From the NCBI GenBank assembly GCA_965277595.1, contig CBDIDH010000001.1, forward strand, positions 372,001 to 436,000: 64,000 nucleotides of DNA, written 5' to 3'. Of this stretch, positions 1 to 8,282 are shown piece by piece. Made by a program: the position numbers and the translations under genes. The notes beneath the pieces were generated by a model. It was not told where the DNA came from. It searched no databases and saw only the letters and a program-made list of their open reading frames with translations. Within the stretch, counting starts at the first letter, position 1; each line of letters opens with the position of its first letter. The DNA is from CBDIDH01 sp965277595 (GTDB lineage Bacteria > Planctomycetota > Planctomycetia > Isosphaerales > Isosphaeraceae).

Positions 1-365
1 CCGATGATGACCAGCGGCTCTGGCCCACTCGCGGCAAACCTTAAAAAATCAGCGCGAACCGTCTCACCGTTGGCGTCGGCCGAGAGGTGTGAGCTTGGAA
101 AGATGGTGTGGATTGACCCCGTCGGAACGCCCGCGAGCCTTAGCTCATGCCTTGACTGCGCGAAGTAACCGAGCACCCCTTCGCTGGCGAAGCCGCCGAC
201 GAAGACATAGCGGAAGTCGCGTGCGCGCCGTTCTACCCGCCCGGGAATTCGAAACGACCCCTCGGTCGTCTCGCGAAAGACATCAACGAACGCCTCCGCG
301 CCGATCGCTTGTAATCCCAGAAGCGAGAGGGCGGCGGCAATGATCCAGGTCCGCAAGCTCGCCAT
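1..365 (-). CDS. Secreted serine hydrolase-like protein (partial, C-terminus beyond left edge)
   Basis: This is the first 121 codons of a minus-strand gene that runs off the left edge. The start at 365 has AGGA about 10 nt upstream. Residues 1-24 form a signal peptide ending near IGAEA. The next part reads as an alpha/beta-hydrolase N-terminus: a core strand (YVFVGGF, about 58-64), a long helical stretch, then SIHTIFPSSH and finally PLVIIG at the edge. In this fold PLVIIG is the strand just before the nucleophile elbow (usually HSKG or HSRG), which lies outside the window, so the catalytic serine cannot be seen. A secreted or periplasmic lipase/esterase-like enzyme is the best guess. It is in a minus-strand run with the small gene at 551-772. 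Confidence 0.6.
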   Translation of the reverse strand, partial: MASLRTWIIAAALSLLGLQAIGAEAFVDVFRETTEGSFRIPGRVERRARDFRYVFVGGFASEGVLGYFAQSRHELRLAGVPTGSIHTIFPSSHLSADANGETVRADFLRFAASGPEPLVII

Positions 366-550
366 TAAAGGCCGTCCTTTCGCCCTGGCGGTCATCCATC
401 CTGACCGCGAACCAACGGAAACGACCTGACCCGGCGAGGATACCATGATCTCCGTTTCAAGACACGCCCGAACCGTTCCGGCCGTCACGCAAAATTACAA
501 ACTGAGATTCGATGATCCATTCCAAAGATTGGATAAAAAAAAGGCCACGA

Positions 551-772
551 TCACCCGACCTGCGAGACACCCAGGCGAGCGAGAATCGCCCGAGGGGCCG
601 ACCAATCGGGTTCGAACCGGATGCCCTGATCATCGGGGTGGGGTTGTCGATGGTCGGTCCGGCCGTCAAGCATCTCGGCGGGAATGCCGTTGGGAAAGGC
701 CATGCAGGTTAACCGCCCCGACCGCGCCGGGCGGAGCCGCTGGCAGACCAGACAGAGTGGACCAGACTTCAT
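551..772 (-). CDS. Small conserved cysteine-containing protein (73 aa)
   Basis: A 73-residue protein with a strong ribosome binding site (AGGGGG about 10 nt before the ATG at 772). It carries the pattern of a widespread uncharacterised bacterial family: a CxxC near the N-terminus (CLVC, 7-10), a third Cys before the phrase AFPNGIP (25-31), then DHRQPHPDDQGIRFEP. The conserved FPxGIP, DHxxPxxxDxGIxFE and Cys positions suggest a small metal-binding or structural fold. Function is unknown. The residues after about 56 have no recognisable pattern. The coding call rests on family-like motifs plus the RBS; overlapping plus-strand frames show none. Confidence 0.6.
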   Translation of the reverse strand: MKSGPLCLVCQRLRPARSGRLTCMAFPNGIPAEMLDGRTDHRQPHPDDQGIRFEPDWSAPRAILARLGVSQVG

Positions 773-1155
773 GTAAGTCTTCCCCCTGGGTCACTTTGCG
801 TGCGGACTTGCTCAAAACCGACGGAAACTGTCGAGGCGTGGAATCAACCTCAACCCGACGCGTTCACGCCGAGCCCGATCGGTTGACAGTCATGGAGATC
901 CAATCACCCCGAGGGGGAGCGTCCCGCACCCAACTCAAGAGGCGCACGACCGGGACGTCGAGGTTCCGCTGGGGGGATGCTTATCTGCCTGACTAGCTCA
1001 TCAATGGCAAACAGGCGGGGCAGGGGACGATCTTGCTCTGTTCCGCAGAGAAAGGTCGACTATAACCCCGACACCTCAGTGTACACACATCGGACCGCCA
1101 GAATCAAGACCCGCGCGAAATCGCCTGATATTGGCAAGGGCTTGCTTTCCGAACG
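773..1155. other. Intergenic stretch without a supported gene
   Basis: Open frames cross this 383-base stretch on both strands, but none shows a family motif, a convincing ribosome binding site or a signal sequence. It lies upstream of the minus gene at 551-772 and downstream of the minus gene ending at 1156. I see no hairpin with a T-run. Confidence 0.4.
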
Positions 1156-2019
1156 TCAGGCCACGACGACGCGGGCACGTCCCGGGTCGTCGCGGGGCGC
1201 GGCGAGAGGAGTTTGGGGCGGCGTCGCGTGAACCTTCACGGGGATCACCGAGAGGATATGCCGCACGGCGCTCAGGGACTCGATCGCCGCGTCGCGGGTC
1301 AAAGGTTCGGTACTCACCGCGACGTTCCAGTGCCGCTTCAGTTCCGAGACGACGCTGAGCGTCGGTTCCTTGAGAATGCCTTTTCGAGTCGCGACGTGAA
1401 TGACCGCGTGCGGATCGTCGGCCCGACACACGATTCGACGGCTTAAAAGCACCTGTCTGAGTCGTGCCTCAAGCGCCCGCCAGGCTTCCACGAGGCTCAG
1501 GTCATAATGATCGGTCGCGAAGAGTTCGCCCGCCCTTGTCAGCGAGTCAACCTCTTGCCTCGCCAGTTGCGTCATCCTGGAGAGGCGGTCCTGATCGCCG
1601 AGGCTTCTTCGAATTCGCCAGGCGACCAGTTGCGAGAACCCGACCCAGCCAAGGCCCAGGCCGACCGCGACAACGGGCGCCGCCCAGGCCACGTGCGAGA
1701 CCGCGACCCGATCCGCCAGCCTGGCCGAAAGGAAGAGCCCCGCGTAAACCGGAACCACCAGGATGGCCAGGGCATAGGTGGAGTTTCCCGTCCGCTCGCA
1801 CCAGGAATGCGGCCGGTCGCTCATCAGCGTGACCGCGTACAGATACACGCAGAGGCTCAAAAGCCCCGACGTCAGCGCATACGCATAAAAGACCTTGAGG
1901 TCGTAACCGAGGTAAACGAACCCTCGATCCGCGAATCGGTCGAGAAACGGGTGCAAGGCGAAGAGGGTCCCCAGAAGCGCCAACGCATAGCTGATCTTGA
2001 GCTTCGTGAACTCGGTCAT
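1156..2019 (-). CDS. Four-TM membrane protein with HEPN-like cytoplasmic tail
   Basis: A 287-residue protein. Hydrophobic segments near residues 9-25, 45-65, 80-100 and 110-132 predict four membrane helices. A soluble C-terminal half (about 150-265) follows. It contains a helical pattern of the HEPN/DUF4145 kind: SLVEAWRALEARLRQVL (about 177-193), then a helix with KGILKEPTLSVVSELKRHWN, then DAAIESLSAVRHIL near 250. HEPN-like helices often mediate protein contacts or RNA cleavage. The RxxxxH motif of RNase HEPNs is not evident, so a non-catalytic role is likely. The start has only a weak GGG-containing leader. Function is unknown. Confidence 0.6.
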   Translation of the reverse strand: MTEFTKLKISYALALLGTLFALHPFLDRFADRGFVYLGYDLKVFYAYALTSGLLSLCVYLYAVTLMSDRPHSWCERTGNSTYALAILVVPVYAGLFLSARLADRVAVSHVAWAAPVVAVGLGLGWVGFSQLVAWRIRRSLGDQDRLSRMTQLARQEVDSLTRAGELFATDHYDLSLVEAWRALEARLRQVLLSRRIVCRADDPHAVIHVATRKGILKEPTLSVVSELKRHWNVAVSTEPLTRDAAIESLSAVRHILSVIPVKVHATPPQTPLAAPRDDPGRARVVVA

Positions 2020-2349
2020 CAGGGGTTACCCAGTCAAATCCGGCCCATCTTTACCGAGGCTCGCGTCCCAACGGACGCCCAAAGGGCCGATCGGTCTGAA
2101 TCTATTCGCCTGAACCGGTCCGGGATTCAAAACCAATCGAGAGATTTATCAGCCGTCGGCGAGGTCTTCAACGACCGCGCCCCTTGCCCTCCGAGCCCCC
2201 CTGCGCGATACTCAGGGGCTCCACGAGGATGACGTCCCGTCAATGTTCGAAGATCGATGACCGAACCAGAAAATCCTGGCCATTCTCACGATCTTCTTTA
2301 TGTTCGATCGTCATGGATCACATCTGAAGTCGAAAAGAGAGACGCACCC

Positions 2350-2853
2350 ATGCGAAACCAAGAGCGCCCCAGGCTTGCCCTCGCCGTCTCGATCGCCTTG
2401 ATCGCGATCGTTGCGGGCTGCGACACCGGGAAGCCGAAACGGATGTCGTCGAATACCCGCGAGACGATCAACAAGAAGACGCAGGAGGTCCGCAACCTCA
2501 AGCCAGAGCTTGAGAAAGGGGGCCAGGTTACCGACGGCAAGATCCATTCGACCGACTACATCACCGTGCAGGCCGATGCCTATCGGACGAGCGTCGCCAA
2601 CCTCGCCAAGATGGCCGTCCAACACACGATGGACCTCTACGAGGCCAGCAACGGCGAGAAGCCCAAGACGTATGAAGAGTTCATGGACGTCATCATCAAG
2701 AAGGGCCAGCCCGATGGCCTCTGGCTGCCGATGCTCCCGTATTATCAGGAGTACGGCTACAACCCCGACACCAAGGAACTCGTCGTGATCGAGTATCCAG
2801 CCAAGAAAAAGGCCGTCGACGATCAGTGGGACAAGGAACTTGGCCGTAAGTAA
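2350..2853 (+). CDS. Small predicted lipoprotein
   Basis: A 167-residue protein. The ATG at 2350 is preceded by GAGAG at about 9 nt. Choosing this start puts a lipoprotein signal at the N-terminus: a basic head (MRNQERPR), a hydrophobic core and the lipobox IVAGC at about residue 24. An upstream in-frame ATG at 2257 would bury the signal and is rejected. The mature part is charged and helical (ETINKKTQEVRNLKPELEKG), followed by a compact region ending in PYYQEYGYNPDTKELVVIEY. That last part resembles the short C-terminal strand seen in many planctomycete small periplasmic proteins. No enzymatic motif is visible. It probably sits on the periplasmic face of a membrane. Confidence 0.7.
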   Translation: MRNQERPRLALAVSIALIAIVAGCDTGKPKRMSSNTRETINKKTQEVRNLKPELEKGGQVTDGKIHSTDYITVQADAYRTSVANLAKMAVQHTMDLYEASNGEKPKTYEEFMDVIIKKGQPDGLWLPMLPYYQEYGYNPDTKELVVIEYPAKKKAVDDQWDKELGRK

Positions 2854-2880
2854 GTGCTGTAAGGTCTCGGCGTAGGACGG

Positions 2881-3627
2881 TCAGTCATCCTGCTGACCGG
2901 CGTCGAGAAGGCCGTATTTCTTGAGCTTCTTGTAGAGCGTCGTGCGGTTGATCTGGAGGATCTTCGACGCTTCGCGGCGATTCCAGCCCGTTGCCGAAAG
3001 CGCTTCGAGCAGAATCCGCCGCTCGGGGCCTTCAAGCGCCTTCTTGAGCGGGAGAAGGCCCGAGGACGATCGACGCGCCAGGTTGCGGACGTCGCCCGGC
3101 TCGTCGTCCCAGCGCGAGTTGGGCCGACCCGTCGACCGCGCGGCCAACTTTGAGCGCTTCGCACGGCGGGTCGAGGCCGAGGTCGAGGTCGAACCCACCA
3201 CACCCGCGACTGCCTCGGGCTGCGTCGTTCGGTCGGCAACCCGGGAGGGTTCAGGTGTCGGCGGCGTCTCGCGGAGGGCGAAGGCGACGGTCGTCCGCAG
3301 TTCCGCGGGAGGACAGGGGAACTTCATCACCGCCGAGGCGCCGAGCCGGAGCGCCTCGGCCGAACGGTTCGGGTCCGCCGTCGGAAAGAGAAGGACGACG
3401 GGGATTTCCGGGTGCTTCCGCCTGGAATAGACGAGAAGCTCAAAGGCGTCCGGGTCCGACGGGTTCACGGCCGCCAGAAGAAGGGCGGGCCCTTGATCCA
3501 GGCGACGCGCCGCGGTCCGCTCGTTCTCGGCCTCGTCAAGCGAGAGGCCCAGGGGTCGGATCATCGAGCAGAGCATCGCCGCACCCAGCGGGTCGGGATG
3601 GACCAGCAAGAGTTTGTGGCAAGTCAT
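2881..3627 (-). CDS. Atypical response regulator: degenerate receiver plus Fis-type HTH
   Basis: About 248 residues from the ATG at 3627 (GGAA upstream); a GTG at 3648 is a possible alternative. Residues 4-120 follow the receiver fold: KLLLVHPDP in place of the usual acidic pair, then a strand ending LLLAAVNPSDPDAFELL, and KFPCPPAEL with the conserved Lys near 102. The Asp that accepts phosphate is replaced by Ala (about residue 53), and two of the N-terminal acids are His-Pro. A basic Ser/Arg-rich linker follows. The C-terminal 45 residues are a Fis/NtrC-type helix-turn-helix (GWNRREASKILQINRTTLYK). There is no AAA+ domain between them. It probably binds DNA without classical phosphorylation. 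Confidence 0.8.
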   Translation of the reverse strand: MTCHKLLLVHPDPLGAAMLCSMIRPLGLSLDEAENERTAARRLDQGPALLLAAVNPSDPDAFELLVYSRRKHPEIPVVLLFPTADPNRSAEALRLGASAVMKFPCPPAELRTTVAFALRETPPTPEPSRVADRTTQPEAVAGVVGSTSTSASTRRAKRSKLAARSTGRPNSRWDDEPGDVRNLARRSSSGLLPLKKALEGPERRILLEALSATGWNRREASKILQINRTTLYKKLKKYGLLDAGQQDD

Positions 3628-3755
3628 GAGCACGGGTTCCGGGGCCACTTGGGTAACACCATGATTGCATGGTATCAGTGACCCCGTTCCCGGTCAAGAG
3701 GTTTCTTGAGATTTGTTCGAGCGAGAATGCGTCCCCTCAAGCCGCGTCTGGGCCG

Positions 3756-4820
3756 TCAACGACCCGCCTTGAAGTTCGAAACGGTCTCTCCCTGCGTCTC
3801 GAACCGTTTTGCGCGCCGGGCGACGCCAAGTCTGGCGGCTTCCCGACCTGGTTTTTCGGATTGCTCGGTTGGCGGCTCGGAATTCCGGGAGCTGAGGTTT
3901 GCGAAGAACCGGCCCACCTCTTCAGTCGGAAGGAAGGAGGCACAGCCGACAAGCATGATCAGGCCGAACGTCCACATTCCGAGAAAGGCACCGATGCCGA
4001 CGTGAAGAAAGACGGAGATCGTCAGGACGAGCGGGCGAAGTTTCGGTTGCCAGATCAACGCCGCGAAGGAGATTTCCCAGAGCACGCAGACGTGCGTGGC
4101 CAGGTTGAGAAGCCAGGGGTGCCAGACCAGCCAGGTCATGTCGGTTGACTGGTATTCCAGGTTCGAGAGAGCGAGCCACATGGCACCGCCATCCCACCAG
4201 GCTTCGCCCTGAAGTTTGGACGTCCCTGCGCAGAAGTAGATCAGGCACATGTGGACGTTGATCAGGCGGATCGCCAGGTTCGCCGAGGCCGAAGGGGCAG
4301 GGGCCGGGATGCCTCGACGTCGGGCGAGCCAGCGGTCAACCGAAAGCGCCTGGCCGCTCGGTCCGATCGCCAGATAGAGCGCGAGGACGGCGTTGATCTG
4401 ATCGAGTCCGAACATCGCCAAGGGCGCCCGGTGCGCGAAGGAGATCGTGACGATCAGCGCGAGGACAGACGTCAGACGGGTCCAGAGGCCGACGGTGAAC
4501 ATCACCAGGGCGACCATTGAGAGGCCAAAGGCAACCCACTGCCAGCCGTTGGGGACGACCCACCAGAAGGAATAGGTGTAGCGGTCGGCCTGCAAGAAGC
4601 GGACGAACTTGGGGCTGAGCCAGGCCTTGGGGCCGAAGAAGTCATCAAGCACGAGGCCCCAGACGGCGTGCGTGTAGACGAGCATCAGGCCGGCCATGAT
4701 CCGGATCAGGCCGAGCAAGGTCGGGTCGGCGGGCCGGAACCAGAAGGCGTCCCAGCTTTCGGCCAGGGCGCGTCGCGAGTCCTCGAGGTAGGCGACGACC
4801 GGGTTCAATATCCGTCGCAT
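3756..4820 (-). CDS. HTTM-domain multi-pass membrane protein
   Basis: A 354-residue protein with about eight hydrophobic segments. It matches the HTTM family, which is related to the membrane part of vitamin-K-dependent gamma-carboxylase: LGLIRIMAGLMLVYTH near the N-terminus, FGLDQINAVLALYLAIGP mid-protein and LINVHMCLIYFCAGTSKLQG after that. The start at 4820 has GGGGG upstream and overlaps the end of the preceding gene by 16 bases, which implies translational coupling. A longer reading frame upstream lies inside that gene and is rejected. In planctomycetes such proteins often pair with a small single-TM partner, as here. Substrate is unknown. Confidence 0.8.
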   Translation of the reverse strand: MRRILNPVVAYLEDSRRALAESWDAFWFRPADPTLLGLIRIMAGLMLVYTHAVWGLVLDDFFGPKAWLSPKFVRFLQADRYTYSFWWVVPNGWQWVAFGLSMVALVMFTVGLWTRLTSVLALIVTISFAHRAPLAMFGLDQINAVLALYLAIGPSGQALSVDRWLARRRGIPAPAPSASANLAIRLINVHMCLIYFCAGTSKLQGEAWWDGGAMWLALSNLEYQSTDMTWLVWHPWLLNLATHVCVLWEISFAALIWQPKLRPLVLTISVFLHVGIGAFLGMWTFGLIMLVGCASFLPTEEVGRFFANLSSRNSEPPTEQSEKPGREAARLGVARRAKRFETQGETVSNFKAGR

Positions 4821-5386
4821 TGGTAGACCCCCAACGGTTCGAACTCGAAGCTCTCCGGGTCGTCCAGGCGGCCCCCGTCGCGGAATCGCTCCATTGTCGG
4901 CAGGTTGTGGGTGACCTCCGTGAGGGTCACTTTCCTGGCGTGGAACTTGTGGCCGATGTGCCGCGCATACGATTCGCGGCAAGGACCCTGAACCTCTTCC
5001 TCCTCGCCGCTTTGATGCTCGGTGAGCATGAAATAGCGGTGATAGAGCAACCTTGGCGCGGTCGCCCTGCTGGGAATCCGGCCTCGAAAGACCGATCCAT
5101 CCGCGCGTTCGGCGGTAAAGGCCAGAAGCGCGCTGCCGGCCGGTTCGGGCGCGAAGAAGTGATAGCCGTGATTCAAATATAAGACGTCGAGGTACGGCTC
5201 GAAGAGTTCCCAGGCCGACCCCACGAGGTCCGATGACGGGCTGACCGACGCCGGAGCGACGGCGATTGCCGCCAGGTGAAACACCAGCCAGGCGTTAACC
5301 GCCCAGCGCAAGAGTCGACGCCCGGCCCACCGGCCTTTCAAGGCTGGTTCCGGGGTCAATGCGTCATCCGGGGTCGTTTCGCTCAC
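4805..5386 (-). CDS. Single-TM protein paired with the HTTM protein
   Basis: A 193-residue protein with one clear hydrophobic segment near residues 26-48 (LRWAVNAWLVFHLAAIAVAP). A soluble domain follows that begins YLNHGYHFFAPEPAGSALLAF. The pattern YLNHGYxFFAPEP is typical of a planctomycete family encoded directly upstream of HTTM genes. The C-terminus runs into the HTTM gene by 16 bases. Co-translation suggests that the two form a membrane complex. No catalytic motif is recognised. Confidence 0.7.
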   Translation of the reverse strand: MSETTPDDALTPEPALKGRWAGRRLLRWAVNAWLVFHLAAIAVAPASVSPSSDLVGSAWELFEPYLDVLYLNHGYHFFAPEPAGSALLAFTAERADGSVFRGRIPSRATAPRLLYHRYFMLTEHQSGEEEEVQGPCRESYARHIGHKFHARKVTLTEVTHNLPTMERFRDGGRLDDPESFEFEPLGVYQCDGY

Positions 5387-5562
5387 GTGTGTAAGATCCG
5401 TCTTTGGGAACGGACGTGAATCGCATCCTTGCCTGAGACCGTTTTGACCGGTGAGCTATCAAAAACTTTGATTTACCCAAGGGATCACGTACTGGTCATC
5501 GGTCATCAAACGCGGTTGATTCTCATCCACTTCGCTGGTGAACGTGCGCGGGAAAGAATAAG

Positions 5563-5598
5563 CCCGGCGGAAGACGGTTCCATCCGCCTTCGGCCGGG
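5563..5598 (-). terminator. Probable terminator of the Ser/Gly-His-Lys repeat gene
   Basis: A 6-bp outer stem (CCCGGC/GCCGGG) encloses a second short stem. On the minus strand it is followed by CTTATTCTTT. It lies about 80 bases beyond the stop of the gene at 5680-5940. The upstream pair GGTCATC GGTCATC at 5494-5507 is a two-unit piece of the heptad repeat family. Confidence 0.4.
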
Positions 5599-5679
5599 TG
5601 TTTCGTCGTCGTCATTCGGGCAGGTTCAGACCCATCCTGTGGAGTCGCGTAGCGTGGCCGCGCGGACCCGGCAGGCTCA

Positions 5680-5940
5680 TCAGACGCCGCTGGAGCCGTG
5701 CGAGCCGCTGGAGGCGTGGTGGTGCTTCTTGAAGAAGCCGCCATGCTTGCCGGTTGAACCGCTCGAACCGCTCGAACCGTGGTGCTTCTTGAAAAAGCCA
5801 CCGTGCTTGCCGGTTGACCCGCTCGAACCACTCGAGCCGCTCGAACCGTGATGGCCCGCCGAGGCGGTCCCGTTGCCCAGGGCGAAGATCAAGGCGCTCA
5901 GGGAGGCAACCATGAAGAACGACCGGCGAAACTTGCTCAT
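5680..5940 (-). CDS. Small secreted Ser/Gly-rich repeat protein with Lys-His blocks
   Basis: An 86-residue protein. The start at 5940 has AGGA about 8 nt upstream. It begins with a signal peptide (about 1-28) ending TASAG. The mature part is two near-identical copies of a unit made of SSGSSGSTG followed by KHGGFFKKHH, then a degenerate third part (HASSGSHGSSGV). The Lys/His blocks would be strongly basic and could bind metal, polyanions or the cell surface. The repeats are also near-exact at DNA level, so copy number may vary. Function is unknown. Confidence 0.75.
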   Translation of the reverse strand: MSKFRRSFFMVASLSALIFALGNGTASAGHHGSSGSSGSSGSTGKHGGFFKKHHGSSGSSGSTGKHGGFFKKHHHASSGSHGSSGV

Positions 5941-6506
5941 GTGAATTCCTCGCTTGATTTGAACCGCTCTTGGTGAACTATCCACCCGATCCCGAGGGAC
6001 ATTGTCCGCCACTTCGAAGACGATGCCCCGCACCTCTGATCCGAAACCCGAAATCCCGATGGAGCTTCCACCGTGCGTTCGCCGGCGCAGCGGAGAATCC
6101 AAGCCAGCACCTCGCGGCGCTGGTCGAGTCCTTCGCAAACCTTGGAGTCGACGTCATCTGTCCAAGCGGACAGGGCTAACCCTTAGTCGGTGGAAGCCGT
6201 CAAGCCCTCAGGAGAGTGAGTGGTATCGGGGCTCCCATCGTTGTTGTCAATGTGCGGGCTTTGGGAGTGCTGGCGAGGTGAAAGATACTGGGTGATCCAG
6301 CCTGAGTCAAACGACGCGGGGCAAACTCCATGACTTACCCCGTCGCGTGTTCTGGATTCTGACGATGACCCGGCTTGCGGCGATTTTGCGGAGGTTCCTT
6401 GCGGAGAGTTGACGACCCTGGACGTCGCCGCGGCGTTTGGACCTCGGAAGGGCTTTCCCATCCGTTTTCGATCAGTGGTCGATGGTTGATCGAGACGTTT
6501 CGGGCG
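5941..6506. other. Intergenic stretch, no supported gene
   Basis: 566 bases between two minus-strand genes. Reading frames here show no motifs or signals. The part just above 5940 must hold the promoter of the secreted repeat protein, but I see no confident -10/-35 pair. Confidence 0.4.
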
Positions 6507-7739
6507 TCAACGACCCGAGGCGAGGATTGCCTTCAAGACGGTCTCGGCGACGACCTGATGACCGGCCCGGCTGAGGTGGACTCGATCGTCCCCATAGAGC
6601 CGGTCGCGGTCGTCCTTGCCGGCGAGGTGAAAGGCGGTCTCGGTGTCGGCGAGTCCGGCGTTGGTGTCTCGGGCCGAGGCGCGACAGGCCCCGGCGAGTT
6701 CGCCCAGCTCGGTCCAGCGAAGGGTGGTCGGGTTCGTGGTCATGAGCAGGACGTCGGCTTTTCCGTTCGTCGCTCGTCGGATGCGGTTGACAGCGTCGGT
6801 GCAGGCCGCTTGAAACTCGACGCCACGCATCCCGGAATCCCAGTCGTTGCCGCCGAAGAAGATGGTCACGAGGTCGGGTTCTGGGGCCTGTGCAAGCCAG
6901 CGCGGAAGTAGGACAAGGTTCTGACGCAGTTGCGTGCCGCCGATCGCCGGGTTGATGATCGTCACGTTGGAGCCGAAGTCGGATTTGAGTTGTTCCCTGA
7001 GCAGGTCGACCCAGGCGACCTCGCGGTTGGACCAGTGGTGTTTGTCGGTCAGCGAGTCGCCCATCGTCACGATGGTGACCGGCTGCCGGGCCTTGAGCCG
7101 AGCGAGCAGCCGGGCGAGGGGCGGACTGTCGGGCTGATGGTCCGAGAGGTCGCGCGCGATCGAGGGTTCGAGGCGGATCTCGTCGACGTCAAAGGCGATG
7201 GCCGGATAGTCTTGCCAGTACCACCACTTGCCGAACCAGAAGGCCGAGACCTTCGAGGGAAGGTTATTCCTGGCGTCGTTGTTTCCGAGCGGTCTGGCTC
7301 TGGGGCCGGGAAGCGCGGGAATCAGGTCGCTCCAGGCGACGTTGATCTTCGACCAGCCGTCTCCCTTGACGGGAAAGCAAAGGTCATAGCGGACCGCGTA
7401 ATCGTCGTCGAAGATGAGTTGCAGGCCGCCGAAGCCGTCGGCCTCGGTTCCGGCCTTTTTGATCCAGAAGGAGAATCCGGCGGCGCTGTTCCAATCGGGC
7501 TGACCGTGGATCTTGCTGGTGAAGAAGGTACTGACCGAGCCGCCTTCAAATCGAAGGCGTTCCGCCTTGCCAACCTTGCCGGCGACGCCTTCCGCGGTTC
7601 CCCTGGCCTTTGGAGGCTGAAAGGGGAGGTCATCCATTGAGGCGATGACGCCCGCCTCGTCGGCCCGTCCCGACGCCGCGAGGCCGAAGACCAGGACGAC
7701 GCACCGCAACGCCCTTGTTCCGAACCTCCTTGTCGTCAT
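6507..7739 (-). CDS. Secreted SGNH/GDSL hydrolase with N-terminal carbohydrate-binding-like domain
   Basis: A 410-residue protein. The ATG at 7739 places a signal peptide (RRFGTRALRCVVLVFGLAASG) at the N-terminus. Residues about 30-195 form a beta-sandwich-like region (GFSFWIKKAG, AIAFDVDEIRL) of the type found in glycan-binding modules. The SGNH esterase domain follows. Block I is TMGDSLT with the catalytic Ser near 229, block II the Gly in IGGTQ, block III GGND and block V DRVHLS with the Asp/His pair. Enzymes of this build deacetylate or de-esterify polysaccharides outside the cytoplasm. It stands alone on the minus strand, divergent from the surface protein at 8283. Confidence 0.85.
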   Translation of the reverse strand: MTTRRFGTRALRCVVLVFGLAASGRADEAGVIASMDDLPFQPPKARGTAEGVAGKVGKAERLRFEGGSVSTFFTSKIHGQPDWNSAAGFSFWIKKAGTEADGFGGLQLIFDDDYAVRYDLCFPVKGDGWSKINVAWSDLIPALPGPRARPLGNNDARNNLPSKVSAFWFGKWWYWQDYPAIAFDVDEIRLEPSIARDLSDHQPDSPPLARLLARLKARQPVTIVTMGDSLTDKHHWSNREVAWVDLLREQLKSDFGSNVTIINPAIGGTQLRQNLVLLPRWLAQAPEPDLVTIFFGGNDWDSGMRGVEFQAACTDAVNRIRRATNGKADVLLMTTNPTTLRWTELGELAGACRASARDTNAGLADTETAFHLAGKDDRDRLYGDDRVHLSRAGHQVVAETVLKAILASGR

Positions 7740-8282
7740 GCATCCCTCGACGTCTGCTTCGGCTGGCAATTCCTCACGACCTCTCTGGAAAACGGTCCTA
7801 TGGTCTCAAAGCGGCCCATTGATCGCCAGTGGGGGGACTATGCCCGTCACGGCGAGAGGGTTCGATCGTCATAAGATGATATTTTCGCACACGATCGGAT
7901 CGCGGGTGCGATTTGGCATCAGTTCAGGCGGGGAGGAGAGTGCTCCCATTGTAACCGTTGGATCGTTCGTGAGATAATTCCGAAGTGACCGCCGGCCGGA
8001 AGGTGCTGAAGGGCAACCGGCCGGAGGTATCGGCCCGTCCGCCTGCCTCGGGTGGGTGGGACGGGCCTTGAGGTCTCCGAGGGCCGGCGGCTCGACAGGT
8101 CGTGCGCACCGGCCCGACAGACAGTCCCTCGAACCGACAGATCAGCGCGCCTTTTTTTTGGCGCATTCGTGCCACTGGCAAGGTATTTGGTCCGCCGCGC
8201 GGGCCGGAGACCGGTCCCTTTTTATTGGGGATCGACCGACCGGGCGTGGCGGGATCGTGGAACGCACCCAGGAACCACTTCG
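7740..8282. other. Divergent intergenic region
   Basis: 543 bases between the divergently transcribed SGNH hydrolase and the beta-helix surface protein, so it should contain two promoters. A T8 run occurs at about 8153-8160. No coding frame is supported; the in-frame extension upstream of 8283 has no signal or motif and ordinary non-coding composition. Confidence 0.4.

Noticed and set aside
609..618. GGTTCGAACC, like a tRNA T-arm
   Set aside because: No acceptor, D-arm or anticodon arm can be folded around it, and it encodes conserved residues of the small gene at 551-772.
445..996. 183-codon plus-strand frame
   Set aside because: No RBS, motif or signal; it overlaps the better-supported minus gene at 551-772.
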